Below, one piece after another: positions 54,515-63,194 of a DNA stretch of 64,000 bases (positions are counted from its first letter, which is position 1; each line of letters opens with the position of its first letter). The stretch is from Candidatus Eisenbergiella merdigallinarum (lineage in GTDB: Bacteria; Bacillota; Clostridia; Lachnospirales; Lachnospiraceae), in contig DWXE01000001.1 of assembly GCA_019119355.1 (NCBI GenBank), positions 62,001-126,000 of the forward strand. The letters run 5' to 3'. The position numbers and the translations under genes were made by a program. The notes under the pieces were generated by a model, which saw only the letters and a program-made list of their open reading frames with translations, made no database searches and was not told the origin of the DNA.

Positions 54515-54772
54515 GTACGATAGCAGGAGCTTTTCTGCTGCCGGCATTTCCGGGATCGGGATTCGTTCGGAATCCTTTCGATCCGTTTTTCCAAGACAAA
54601 CGACTGTCCGAAAGGGGATGGGATATGAATCGTGCGCCTGGAGGGCGTGCAAACCGGGTGAGGGACGGACCGCAGGAAACGTCTCTGTTTACACGTCATT
54701 TCGTTCGGCAGTTTCTGCCGCTGCGATCGCAGCCGCCTGCCGGACCGGAGAAAATGGGAGGAGGTAAGGCCC

Positions 54773-57163
54773 ATGAAATCATCCAACGGAAAAAAACTCT
54801 TCCGCGCTGATGCGGAAGGAAAGAAAAAACTGACCCCGGAAGGGGGAAAGCTGCTGACTGCGGGAATCGCGCTGGCAGCCATCGCTGTGGTTCTGATCTT
54901 CGCCGGAGTGGGCTTTTTCGGCGGGCGCATGCAGTCGGATTCGCAGCTGACCCTGAGCGAAATGCAGGAGAGCATGAAGAACCAGCTGCAGGCGGAGATG
55001 GAAACCGCTTCGGACTATCTGGAAAAGCTGGACGGCAGCATCGCGGAAAATCAGAAGAAGCTGGAAATCGTAAATGAACAGCTGAAAGAGAGACAGGAGT
55101 CCCTGACGGAGGTGGAGACCACGCAGAAAAAGCTTTCCGAGAACGCCACCGACGTTTCCGGAAAGGTGACCGCACTGGAGAAAAACACTTCCGCACAGAT
55201 TACGGAACTGCAGAAGGATATGACGGAAGTTCAGCAGGAAGTCCGCGCTATTCTGGAGCAGATCGCAGGGCTCATCGAATCTTCGGAGGAGGAAAAACGG
55301 CAAAACGCGTCGGATCAGGCGCAGGCCGTGACGGAGATCACGAAAGTCAGCCAGTCCGTGCAGGAGATCAGCAACTCCATCGCCGACGTGGAAAATCATC
55401 TGAGCGATTCCTATGAAAAGCTGAAAGACCTGCTGGAAAAGAGCCGGGGTCAGGAGTCCGAAGGGAAATCGGAGGTGATCGAACAGCTGACAGCCGTGGA
55501 GAAAAATCTGAAGATCCTGCTGGATGCGGATATGACGCAGATATCCGATACCTTCGACGAACTGGCGGGAAACTTCAGGGAACAGGTGACCCAGCTGGTA
55601 CAGCTGATGAACGGAGGATTCGAAAGCCTTGGACAGAATCTGGACGGGCTGGATCAGAACGTGGATCAGCTGGGCAGCCAGCTGGGAACGGGATTGAGCG
55701 ATCTCAACAGCAACGTGGGAAATCTGGGCAGCGGGCTGTCGGACCGGGTGGATTCTCTCGGCAGCGAACTGTCGGACCGGATCGGAACGCTGGGCAGTGA
55801 GCTGTCAGGGCAGGTCGGCGCGCTCGAGAGCGGGATTTCCGGCCAGATGGGCGCTTTGGGCTCGGAACTTTCCGGGCAGCTGGGCGGACTGGACGAGGGG
55901 ATCGGCAGCCTGAGCGACAGCCTGAACGGGAACTTCGAACTCCTGGGGCAGCAGCTGGCGAAGCAGTTCGGAGACCTGACGCTGGTGTCCGGGCAGAACA
56001 GCGATTCCCTGAGAGAATATCTGACGCAGCTTCGGGACGGACTTTCCCGGGATCTGAATCAGGTTTTTACATCTGTGAGTAATGGAAAGAAGGGTCTGGC
56101 GTCCGCATTGCTCACAAAAGGGGTGACGGCGCAGGAAGATGCGACCTTCGCCCAGATCAGGGACGCCATTTTGAATATCGATCAGAAGCTGGTGATCGGC
56201 GTGCAGGAGCTGCCCGGCACGATTCAGTATGAATATCATTATCATACGGACGCTTCGGGAGGAAATCCCCACGCGGAAGAGAGCGCGCAGCAGGGCGGCT
56301 GCTACACCATCGCCCACTATCACGTTCATTCCGAAGAGGAAGGCTGTTACGAGATCGAACGGTATCATCGGCATACCGACGATTGTCCGGGCCATTCCGT
56401 CTGGGTTGACTGGGATGGAGAGGGCTACTGGGGCTATATTTATGAATGCGGGGACAGGCCGCTGAACGCCAGCAAAGAGGTGCTGGTATGCGACAGGAAT
56501 ACGAATACCGTGGATTCCTATCTGCCGTCCTGCGGCCTGGCAGACGGCCAGATCGTAGGAGCCACCATATCCTATGACAGGGAAGCGGCGGCGGGACAGG
56601 CCCGGGCGCTGATGGAGCGGGAAAAGGAAGCTCATGAAACCGCGGTACTGGCGCAGGCGGCGTTGGAGACGCAGGAAGAAGGAAAGAAGGCCATTCCTCC
56701 CGCGCCGCAGGCCGTGGCGGAGGAAATGGAACGGCAGCGGGAAGAGGAAGCGCGGAAGGAAGGCAGCTCCGAAACGGCGGCCGAAGGGGATCCGGAAGAA
56801 GCGGATTCTGCCGGGCGGGAAAATCCTCCAAAAGGGACGGAGCAGCCGCCCGAAGCGCCGCAGCCGCAGGAGACGGAGCCGCAGCCGTCGGAAACGGGCC
56901 CTTCGCCGGAACCTCAGGAGCAGCCGGAACCTCAGGAGCAGCCGGAAATGCAGGAGCAGCCGGAGATGCAGGAGCCGTCCCAACCGGAAGCGGAAGCCGG
57001 TGAGGACGCCGGGGATGGCCCGGAAGAGACGGAATCTCCTGCGGAAGCGGAATCCGCCACGGAGACGGAATCTCCTGCGGAAGCGGAATCCGCCATGGAG
57101 ACGGAATCCGCTCCGGAAACGGAATCCGGAACGAAAGAAGAGGCAACAGATCCGGAAGTCTGA
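54773..57163 (+). CDS. Large membrane-anchored coiled-coil/His-rich protein of unknown function (796 aa)
   Basis: I do not recognise a family. Parts in order: a basic cytosolic N-terminus (1-25); one membrane helix (about 27-50); long coiled coil (about 60-270); Gly/Leu/Ser heptad-like repeats of the form LGSELSxxxG (about 295-390), like trimeric fibre stalks; a compact region (400-480); a His/Cys-rich segment (486-541: YEYHYHT, AHYHVHS and RYHRHTDDC, with cysteines at 510, 525 and 538), likely metal-binding; a domain with more cysteines to about 600; and a Pro/Glu-rich tail with four PExQEQ-type units (56906-56977) and two perfect-looking 36-bp units (57026-57097). No LPXTG or second membrane segment. 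GGAGGAGG precedes the ATG. The bulk probably lies outside the cell. Confidence 0.8.
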   Translation: MKSSNGKKLFRADAEGKKKLTPEGGKLLTAGIALAAIAVVLIFAGVGFFGGRMQSDSQLTLSEMQESMKNQLQAEMETASDYLEKLDGSIAENQKKLEIVNEQLKERQESLTEVETTQKKLSENATDVSGKVTALEKNTSAQITELQKDMTEVQQEVRAILEQIAGLIESSEEEKRQNASDQAQAVTEITKVSQSVQEISNSIADVENHLSDSYEKLKDLLEKSRGQESEGKSEVIEQLTAVEKNLKILLDADMTQISDTFDELAGNFREQVTQLVQLMNGGFESLGQNLDGLDQNVDQLGSQLGTGLSDLNSNVGNLGSGLSDRVDSLGSELSDRIGTLGSELSGQVGALESGISGQMGALGSELSGQLGGLDEGIGSLSDSLNGNFELLGQQLAKQFGDLTLVSGQNSDSLREYLTQLRDGLSRDLNQVFTSVSNGKKGLASALLTKGVTAQEDATFAQIRDAILNIDQKLVIGVQELPGTIQYEYHYHTDASGGNPHAEESAQQGGCYTIAHYHVHSEEEGCYEIERYHRHTDDCPGHSVWVDWDGEGYWGYIYECGDRPLNASKEVLVCDRNTNTVDSYLPSCGLADGQIVGATISYDREAAAGQARALMEREKEAHETAVLAQAALETQEEGKKAIPPAPQAVAEEMERQREEEARKEGSSETAAEGDPEEADSAGRENPPKGTEQPPEAPQPQETEPQPSETGPSPEPQEQPEPQEQPEMQEQPEMQEPSQPEAEAGEDAGDGPEETESPAEAESATETESPAEAESAMETESAPETESGTKEEATDPEV
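56906..56977 (+). repeat. Four 18-bp coding repeats (PExQEQ)
   Basis: Units at 56906, 56924, 56942 and 56960 encode Pro-Glu-Pro/Met-Gln-Glu-Gln/Pro and are nearly identical at DNA level, which suggests length variation by slippage. Confidence 0.85.
57026..57097 (+). repeat. Two 36-bp coding repeats
   Basis: Units 57026-57061 and 57062-57097 differ only at the last codon (ACG or ATG). A partial third unit follows. Confidence 0.85.
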
Positions 57164-57180
57164 ACGGATTTCATGTTTCG

Positions 57181-57211
57181 CCGGGCCCGCGCACCAGCGG
57201 CGCGGGCCCGG
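57181..57211. terminator. GC-rich hairpin after the large protein gene
   Basis: CCGGGCCCGCGC (57181-57192) pairs perfectly with GCGCGGGCCCGG (57200-57211) around a seven-base loop. There is no U-run. Confidence 0.5.
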
Positions 57212-57270
57212 GAAAAACGGGGCAGAGGGCATAGGCGCTCATACCTTTTTAGAAAAACGCCGGAAACCGC

Positions 57271-57299
57271 TTGCCAGATCCGCTCCCGTGTGGTAATCT
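57271..57299 (+). promoter_or_regulatory. Promoter of the MATE gene leader
   Basis: TTGCCA (57271-57276), 17 bases, TAATCT (57294-57299), about 110 bp before the MATE start. Confidence 0.55.
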
Positions 57300-57334
57300 T
57301 TACGGGAAGAAAATAAGAGAAGAGCGTCCGGTTC

Positions 57335-57393
57335 GAGACTATAGATTTTTCTGTTTCTGAGTTTAAACAGAGGAATTTACGGTCTCTTTTTTT
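57335..57393 (+). terminator. Long terminator hairpin in the MATE leader
   Basis: GAGAC (57335-57339) pairs with GTCTC (57382-57386); inside, a 14-bp stem with wobbles is built around TCTGTTT/AAACAGA. Seven T follow. It ends only about 17 bases before the MATE start and so may act as an attenuator; no known riboswitch core was recognised. Confidence 0.65.
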
Positions 57394-57410
57394 GGCGAAA
57401 AGGAGAGAAA

Positions 57411-58754
57411 ATGAATCAGGAATTTATGAAAACAAAACCGATCCTGCCGCTGGTGATGTCCATGTCCCTGCCCATGATGCTGTCCATGCTGATCAACTCG
57501 CTGTACAATATCGTGGACAGCATGTTCGTGGCCCGGCTGGGGGAGGAAGCGCTTACGGCCGTTTCCCTGGTCTATCCCCTGCAGACGCTGGTGACTTCGG
57601 TGAGCGTGGGATTCGGCGTGGGGATCAGCGCGGCTGTGGCCTTTTTTCTGGGCGCGGGAGAGAGGGAACGGGCGCAGAAGGCCGCGTCTTCCGGGCTGCT
57701 GTTGAGCTTCGTGCACGGAATTTTGCTCTCGGCAGGGCTCATCGCGGCGCTTCCCGCCTTTTTGAAGCTGTTTGCGCAGGAGGGGGAAACTCTGTCCTGG
57801 GGGATGGAATACGGGAGGATCGTCCTCGGCTTTTCCACGGTCATGACGGTTCAGATCGCGTTTGAAAAAATCTATCAGTCCGTGGGAAACATGATGGTTC
57901 CCACGGTGTGCCTGGCGGCCGGCTGCCTGACCAACATCGTTCTGGATCCCGTCTTCATTTTCGGCCTGGGGCCCGTTCCCCGGATGGAGGTCAGGGGGGC
58001 GGCGGTGGCCACGGTCCTGGGCCAGGCGGTGTCGCTGATCCTCTACCTGATCTTCTATGCGAAAAGGACGCTGGGGATCCGGCTGTCGGCCGGACAGTGT
58101 ATGCCGTCGAAAGAACTCTGCGCCCGGCTCTATCTGGTGGGCGTCCCTTCCAGCCTGACGATGGGTCTGCCTTCCGCGCTGATCACGGTGTTAAACGGGC
58201 TGGCGGGGATGTTTTCCCCCATCTATATCCTGATTCTGGGCGTCTATTTCAAGCTGCAGTCCTTCCTTTACCTGCCGGCCAGCGGGATCGTGCAGGGGAT
58301 GCGGCCTGTGCTGTCCTACAACTACGGGGCGGGGGAGGAGGAGCGGATGAAAAAAACCCTGAAGATCTGCACGGCCCTGATCCTGGTCATCATGGGAGCC
58401 GGAATGCTTCTGTTCCTGATCTTCCCGGCGCCCGTGATGCGGATGTTCACCCAGGACGAACGCACGGTCCGGGAAGGGGCGTTGGCCCTGCGGATCATCA
58501 GCCTGGGATTCGTGGTTTCCGGCGTCAGCGTCACGGCCAGCGGGGCCCTGGAAGCGCTGGGACAGGGCTTCGCCTCCTTCGTCATCTCCATGCTGCGCTA
58601 TCTGGCCCTGATCGTGCCCGCAGCCTGGCTGGGGAGCAGGATCTGGGGCGTTTGCGGGATCTGGGCGGCCTTCCCCATCGCAGAATGCCTTACCGCAGCG
58701 GCTTCGGCGATCATTTTCTTCTCATGTTGGCAGAGGAAAATAAAGTTCGATTGA
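57411..58754 (+). CDS. MATE-family multidrug/toxin efflux transporter
   Basis: The protein has 447 residues and twelve membrane segments in two pseudo-repeated halves. The N-terminal half begins with PLVMSMSLPMMLSMLINSLYNIVDSMFV, and the conserved FEKIYQSVGNM and GMRPVLSYNYGAG regions match the Firmicutes MATE group (DinF/NorM-like). It exports cationic drugs or metabolites by sodium or proton antiport; the substrate is unknown. AAGGAGAG precedes the ATG. Expression may be attenuated by the hairpin that ends just upstream. Confidence 0.93.
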   Translation: MNQEFMKTKPILPLVMSMSLPMMLSMLINSLYNIVDSMFVARLGEEALTAVSLVYPLQTLVTSVSVGFGVGISAAVAFFLGAGERERAQKAASSGLLLSFVHGILLSAGLIAALPAFLKLFAQEGETLSWGMEYGRIVLGFSTVMTVQIAFEKIYQSVGNMMVPTVCLAAGCLTNIVLDPVFIFGLGPVPRMEVRGAAVATVLGQAVSLILYLIFYAKRTLGIRLSAGQCMPSKELCARLYLVGVPSSLTMGLPSALITVLNGLAGMFSPIYILILGVYFKLQSFLYLPASGIVQGMRPVLSYNYGAGEEERMKKTLKICTALILVIMGAGMLLFLIFPAPVMRMFTQDERTVREGALALRIISLGFVVSGVSVTASGALEALGQGFASFVISMLRYLALIVPAAWLGSRIWGVCGIWAAFPIAECLTAAASAIIFFSCWQRKIKFD

Positions 58755-58778
58755 CAAAGTCCGGGCATCCTGTATAAT
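58751..58778 (+). promoter_or_regulatory. Promoter of the CPBP protease gene
   Basis: TTGACA (58751-58756), 16 bases, TATAAT (58773-58778). The -35 overlaps the end of the MATE gene. Confidence 0.75.
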
Positions 58779-58828
58779 CAGAGCCTGAGAGGAGGAAGCC
58801 GGGACGAAAGGGCCCGGCGAAAAGTGAG

Positions 58829-59836
58829 ATGATGACGAACGATCAAAAAAGACTTAAGATTTTTCTGGCGATCTCTTTCGGGATGCCGGTGATTCTGGGG
58901 ATCCTTCTGGGGATCGCCTTTTATGGAGGAAAGGACGTCAACGCCTTTCCGCTGGTCTGGATGTTTTTGCCCGCCTCCGCGGTGATGATCGCGAGCCTGG
59001 CCACTGGGAAAACGCAGCGGGATGAATCCGGGGAGGAGGTGGGCCCTCCGAAGGTATTTTTCGGGACGTTTCTGGCCTTCGCGGCCGCGCTGATCATCTG
59101 CGCGGTGCTGAGCGCATGGCTCCCCGGTACAGCCGCCTACGTGGCCGCCAATTTCCTGGTTATTTTCTCCAGCCTCGTCTGCCTGATCGAGCTCCTTTGC
59201 ATGAAGAAGCAGCGCAGGAAGGCGTGGGGGCTTTCCCTGACGGCGAGCTGGAAGAAGAGCCTGCTGGGCGTTTTGACCTTCGCCCTGCTGTACCTGATCC
59301 TTTCCGGGCTGAGCATCGCCGCGGTCTGGATTTTGACCGGCAGCGTGCAGGGATTTTCGCTCAATCCCTATTGGGCCGTGAATCTGGCTACGGCCCTGCC
59401 GCTGAACTTCGTTTTGTCCTTTACCGCTTTTTTGGGCGAGGAGTACGGATGGCGCTACTTTTTGCAGGGAGAGCTGATCCAGCGGTTCGGACGCAGAAAG
59501 GGAGTGATCCTGCTGGGGCTTTTGTGGGGCGTCTGGCACCTTCCGCTGAATCTGTTCTACTACAGCCCTCAGACCAGCCTGCAGAGCATCATCACCCAGC
59601 TGGCCGGATGCGTGGGGATGGGGATCTTCTTCGGATGGGTCTATCTGCGCACCCGCAACGTATGGGCCGTTACGGCCACACATTTTCTGAACAACAATCT
59701 GGGCCTGATGCTCTTTGGGGTTTCCGCCGCCGGCGTGACCCTGGGCTGGGGGGATACCCTGCTCAGCGTGGCCCTTTACATGATCGTCTATCTGCCGTTT
59801 TTGCTGACGAAGGAATTCCGGAAAGAGGGGCAGTAG
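58829..59836 (+). CDS. CPBP-family intramembrane glutamic protease
   Basis: The protein has 335 residues with about eight membrane segments. All three family motifs are present: EExxxR in FLGEEYGWRYFLQ, the His of motif 2 in LWGVWHLPLNLF, and THFLNNNLGLML. The family includes Abi/bacteriocin-immunity proteins and Rce1-like proteases. Start is ATG 58829 or the adjoining ATG 58832, with only a weak ribosome binding site (GCGAAAAG). No bacteriocin gene is seen beside it, so a role in immunity is only a possibility. It has its own promoter and terminator. Confidence 0.9.
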   Translation: MMTNDQKRLKIFLAISFGMPVILGILLGIAFYGGKDVNAFPLVWMFLPASAVMIASLATGKTQRDESGEEVGPPKVFFGTFLAFAAALIICAVLSAWLPGTAAYVAANFLVIFSSLVCLIELLCMKKQRRKAWGLSLTASWKKSLLGVLTFALLYLILSGLSIAAVWILTGSVQGFSLNPYWAVNLATALPLNFVLSFTAFLGEEYGWRYFLQGELIQRFGRRKGVILLGLLWGVWHLPLNLFYYSPQTSLQSIITQLAGCVGMGIFFGWVYLRTRNVWAVTATHFLNNNLGLMLFGVSAAGVTLGWGDTLLSVALYMIVYLPFLLTKEFRKEGQ

Positions 59837-59846
59837 AGTAGCAGCA

Positions 59847-59878
59847 GCGCGGCGGAATTCATCCGCCGCGCGCTTTTT
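59847..59878. terminator. Bidirectional terminator between CPBP and EAL genes
   Basis: GCGCGGCGGA (59847-59856) and TCCGCCGCGC (59862-59871) form a perfect stem with a five-base loop; T-run on the plus side. Confidence 0.75.
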
Positions 59879-59879
59879 G

Positions 59880-61820
59880 CTACCGGTCAGCAAAATCCGC
59901 GCCATGCAGGCGGAGAAACTGCAGAAAATCCGTTTCCGGCATGGGGCGCGCATAGTGGAAGCCCTGGATCCAGTCCGCGCCGCGGCTGATCAGCGCCCGG
60001 GCCTGCGCTTCGGTTTCGACCCCTTCCGCCACCACCTGGCAGCCCATGTGGTGGAAAAGATCCAGCATGGCGTTGACGAGGAAGGTGGAGCGCCTGTTAT
60101 CGGAATATCCCTGGATCAGGCTTTTGTCCAGCTTGATGCTGGAAAAGGAGCAGTCGAGTACGGCGGACAGGTTGGAATATCCGGTGCCGAAATCGTCCAG
60201 GGAAAACCGGAATCCCATTTGATGAAGTTTTTCCATGATCTGGTGCATCCGCGGAATATCCCCGGACAGGACCCGCTCGGTCATCTCCAGCTTCAGGCGG
60301 CCGGGATCGAAGCGATATCGGTCGATCAGCGCCTGCAGGTCGGAAATCAGGCTTGCGGACATGAATTGCTGCATGGACAGGTTGACGGAGACGGAACCCA
60401 GCTGTTCCGGCTCCGTTTCGGCCAGAAGGCGGCCGGCGTTCTGCAGGACGATATCGCTGATCTCGGAGATCAGCCCGTGCTGCTCCGCAAGCGGGATGAA
60501 GACCGAAGGGGAAATGGGATTTCCGTCGGGATCCAGCATCCGGACGAGCGCCTCCGCCATGGAAAATTTCCCCGTGGAGCAGTGGTAGATGGGCTGATAC
60601 CACACCTGGAACAGGCCTTCCCGGACGGATTGCTGCATCCGTTTGATGATCTGATTGCGCTGCTCCATTTTCCGGTATACCGCCTCGTCGAAGCGGATCG
60701 TGCGGTCAGGGCGCTCCTTCGCCAGGGAGAGGCTGAAATTCAGGAATTCCAGAATATCGGTGGCGTTCCAGTCCTGATCGGTACAGATGAGATCCGCGAT
60801 GGAGACGTCCAGAACGACGCTCATATGATCGACATGCCATGGCTCTGAAAAGCGTTTTTGGATGGTATCCAGAAGTTTTCTGGAGGCAACCATTCCGGTA
60901 TACGGTACCAGCAGGGTGAACTCCACATTGCCGACCCGGAAGGAATGAGCGGAGGGATGGAGTTCTTCCAGCCATTTGGCGATTTCATACAGCAGGTTGT
61001 CGCCCTTTTCGTGCCCATAGCGATGGTTGACGCTTCCGAAGGTGTGGACCGCGATCATGACGACCTGGAAGTGCTGATGGCCGCCCAGGCGCAGGGTCAG
61101 CTCCTGGTGGAAGCTCTTGCGGCTGCCGCTGGGGGTCAGGGTATCCTGCTCGATCCGCCTGCTCTGGAAATTGACCAGCAGGATGATGTTGGCGGCGACG
61201 ATGATGCCGCCGTTGAACAGGACATCCGGATAAAACAGCTGGTAGGCGGTCAGCAGCAGGATGATGGGCGGCAGGATCCGCATGACGCGCCGCATGGGAA
61301 GGCTGACGCTTTTCAGGTTGCGGAGGGTGATGCAGATCAGTATGGCGAGCTGGATTCCCATGATCCCGTAGCCGAAGTTGATCAGCGGCCCGCGGCAGTA
61401 GCTGCGGTTTTCGTCGAAGTAAAAGATGATGCCGCTCCGGAGATTATACAGGATCAGGGCGAAAAAAATCAGGTATAAAAACAGAAAGATGCCCGCGAAG
61501 ATTTGCTGCTGACGCTGCTGGTAAATGTGCTCGAAGAGCAGGCGCATCAGATAATAGGCGATGATGGTGGAGACGGCTACGATCAGAAGAAAATAGGCGC
61601 TGTTGCACAGCAGATTCACCCACAGCGGGATGTTCCAGGCCTGGTCGATGGTATAGACGCACAGAATATTGAGCAGGATGGACCCGGCGGAGGTCAGAAG
61701 GCAGAAATGATAGATTTTTCTCTTCGGAAACCCCTTCCAGCGGCGCTCGTAAAAGTTGAGCATCAGGATGAAGATGATGATCAGAGAAAATAACTCTGCG
61801 GATAAGAACCATTTGTTCAC
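59880..61820 (-). CDS. Membrane sensor with degenerate GGDEF and intact EAL domain (c-di-GMP phosphodiesterase)
   Basis: The protein has 646 residues. About six membrane helices fill residues 1-220. A GGDEF-like domain (about 235-385) has RVGNVEF near residue 295 where RxGGDEF is required, so it should not make c-di-GMP but might bind GTP. The EAL domain (about 395-640) has its motif at 423-425 (AEALVRM), with VNLSMQQF, LEMTER, LDDFGTGYSNL, IKLDKSLI, AEGVET and QGFHYARP, so the metal and substrate residues look complete. It should hydrolyse c-di-GMP in response to a membrane signal. It lies downstream of prs on the same strand, about 100 bp after it, with a hairpin between. Confidence 0.9.
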   Translation of the reverse strand: MNKWFLSAELFSLIIIFILMLNFYERRWKGFPKRKIYHFCLLTSAGSILLNILCVYTIDQAWNIPLWVNLLCNSAYFLLIVAVSTIIAYYLMRLLFEHIYQQRQQQIFAGIFLFLYLIFFALILYNLRSGIIFYFDENRSYCRGPLINFGYGIMGIQLAILICITLRNLKSVSLPMRRVMRILPPIILLLTAYQLFYPDVLFNGGIIVAANIILLVNFQSRRIEQDTLTPSGSRKSFHQELTLRLGGHQHFQVVMIAVHTFGSVNHRYGHEKGDNLLYEIAKWLEELHPSAHSFRVGNVEFTLLVPYTGMVASRKLLDTIQKRFSEPWHVDHMSVVLDVSIADLICTDQDWNATDILEFLNFSLSLAKERPDRTIRFDEAVYRKMEQRNQIIKRMQQSVREGLFQVWYQPIYHCSTGKFSMAEALVRMLDPDGNPISPSVFIPLAEQHGLISEISDIVLQNAGRLLAETEPEQLGSVSVNLSMQQFMSASLISDLQALIDRYRFDPGRLKLEMTERVLSGDIPRMHQIMEKLHQMGFRFSLDDFGTGYSNLSAVLDCSFSSIKLDKSLIQGYSDNRRSTFLVNAMLDLFHHMGCQVVAEGVETEAQARALISRGADWIQGFHYARPMPETDFLQFLRLHGADFADR

Positions 61821-61873
61821 TGTTTTCCCTCGCGTGCTTTCTTTCAGAAGTTGTCCGGTACATAAAGTTTACA

Positions 61874-61917
61874 AGGATCCCGCCGATGTCGCTGCGTTCG
61901 GACGTCGGCGGGATCCT
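61874..61917. terminator. Hairpin after prs
   Basis: AGGATCCCGCCGA (61874-61886) and TCGGCGGGATCCT (61905-61917) form a perfect 13-bp stem, extended by GTC/GAC. On the minus strand it follows the prs stop. Confidence 0.7.
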
Positions 61918-61920
61918 CTT

Positions 61921-63108
61921 TTAAATGTTGTATTCCTCGCGGTTGTTGTATTTTTCGAGAATGGTGCGGATTTTTTCCGTCGGGGTCAGGACGTTGGTCA
62001 GGGAAACGTCGTGGTTCATGAAGTCGATGATGGAGGCCAGGAACTTGCTCATATCGGCTTCTATGTAATAGGGGCGGGCCAGGAGTTCCGGGATCTGGTA
62101 GGTCAGGTTGGTGGTGATGACCCGGTCGAACCAGCCCTTTTCGTAGGCCGCGTCGAAGGCTTCCATGCCGTCCGTGAAGAGTCCGAAGGTCGTGCAGATG
62201 AACACCCGCTTCGCGCCCATCTCCTTCAACTGCCGGGCGGTATCCAGCATGCTGCCGCCGGAAGAGATCATGTCGTCGATGATGACGATATCCCTGCCCT
62301 CGATATTGTCCCCCAGGAATTCGTGCGCCACGATGGGATTCTTGCCGTTGACGATGACGGAGTAGTCCCGGCGCTTGTAGAACATGCCGATGTTGACCCC
62401 CAGCACGTTGGCGAAATAGGTGGTGCGGTCCAGAGCGCCTTCGTCCGGGCTGATGACGATCATATGGTCCTTGTCGATGATCAGATCCGGCACGTTGTCC
62501 AGAAGGGCGCGCATGAACTGATAGGGCGGGGTGAAGTTGTCGAAGCCGCACAGGGGCGCCGCGTTCTGCACCCGGGGATCGTGGGCGTCGAAGGTGATGA
62601 AATTGTTCACTCCCATGTCGGCCAGTTCGGTCAGCGCATAGGCGCAGTCCAGGGATTCCCGTCCGCTTCTCTTGTGCTGCCGGCCTTCATATAAAAACGG
62701 CATGATGACCGTGATCCGCTTGGCTTTGCCGCCGACGGCGGAGATCATCCGCTTCAGATCCTGATAGTGATCGTCGGGGGACTTGTGGTTGGTATATCCG
62801 TTCAGGGAATAGGTGAGGCTGTGGTTGCAGATGTCCACCAGGATGAACAGATCCGTACCCCGGACGGACTCGTGCAGCTCGCCCTTGCCTTCGCCGGATC
62901 CGAACCTGGGGCAGGCGGCATCCACCAGATAATTTTCTTCAATATAACCGCGGAACGCGGGATCGTCATGAAACGAATTCTTCATGTTCCGGCGGAAAGT
63001 CACCAGATAGTTGTTGACGCGTTTGCCCAGATTCTCAGCGGAGTCCAGTGCGAGGATCTTCAGGGGACCCACAGGCAGCGCGTTTTCCAGTTCACGTAAA
63101 TTCGGCAT
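61921..63108 (-). CDS. prs: Ribose-phosphate pyrophosphokinase (long form)
   Basis: Makes PRPP from ribose-5-phosphate and ATP for nucleotide, histidine and tryptophan synthesis. The protein has 395 residues against about 315 for the classic enzyme; the extra length is in the N-terminal half (about 30-110). The PRPP loop DIVIIDDMISSGGSM and the ATP-side region FDAHDPRVQ are intact. The frame allows a start at 63123, but GGAGGAAATAAGC sets ATG 63108 (MPNLRELENAL). It has its own promoter, which shares a repeat-bearing region with a divergent gene. Confidence 0.92.
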   Translation of the reverse strand: MPNLRELENALPVGPLKILALDSAENLGKRVNNYLVTFRRNMKNSFHDDPAFRGYIEENYLVDAACPRFGSGEGKGELHESVRGTDLFILVDICNHSLTYSLNGYTNHKSPDDHYQDLKRMISAVGGKAKRITVIMPFLYEGRQHKRSGRESLDCAYALTELADMGVNNFITFDAHDPRVQNAAPLCGFDNFTPPYQFMRALLDNVPDLIIDKDHMIVISPDEGALDRTTYFANVLGVNIGMFYKRRDYSVIVNGKNPIVAHEFLGDNIEGRDIVIIDDMISSGGSMLDTARQLKEMGAKRVFICTTFGLFTDGMEAFDAAYEKGWFDRVITTNLTYQIPELLARPYYIEADMSKFLASIIDFMNHDVSLTNVLTPTEKIRTILEKYNNREEYNI

Positions 63109-63131
63109 GCTTATTTCCTCCATTCCTTATC

Positions 63132-63160
63132 TTTATAACATCCGCCCCCCGGCCCGTCAA
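63132..63160 (-). promoter_or_regulatory. prs promoter
   Basis: On the minus strand TTGACG (63155-63160), 17 bases, TATAAA (63132-63137). Confidence 0.75.
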
Positions 63161-63194
63161 GAAATTTCTAGTGACACGTCAGGAATTTTCTAGT
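63155..63194. repeat. Pair of 18-bp direct repeats in the prs/DUF512 control region
   Basis: CGTCAAGAAATTTCTAGT (63155-63172) and CGTCAGGAATTTTCTAGT (63177-63194) differ at two bases and repeat every 22 bp, about two helical turns. Copy 1 holds the prs -35 and copy 2 fills the spacer of the divergent promoter. Confidence 0.75.

Larger units (their letters stand above)
54369..54772 (+). other. 404-bp gap with promoter, early hairpin and long leader
   Basis: It holds a good promoter at 54434-54462, a hairpin with a short U-rich tail at 54484-54514, and about 250 bp without recognised coding sequence before the large membrane protein gene. A perfect 14-base palindrome (GCTGCGATCGCAGC, 54720-54733) lies within. 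A possible 61-codon frame at 54625 overlaps the next gene out of frame and is not supported. Confidence 0.6.

Noticed and set aside
54720-54733. Perfect palindrome GCTGCGATCGCAGC
   Set aside because: Short GC-rich palindromes of this size are expected by chance in 64 kb, and it is not placed at a promoter or gene end.
54625-54810. 61-codon frame upstream of the large surface protein
   Set aside because: It overlaps the next start out of frame and shows no recognisable sequence; the adjacent gene has a much stronger ribosome binding site.
58829-59836. CPBP protein as part of a bacteriocin system
   Set aside because: No precursor peptide, modification enzyme or dedicated exporter lies beside it; the MATE gene upstream has its own leader and is a general efflux type.
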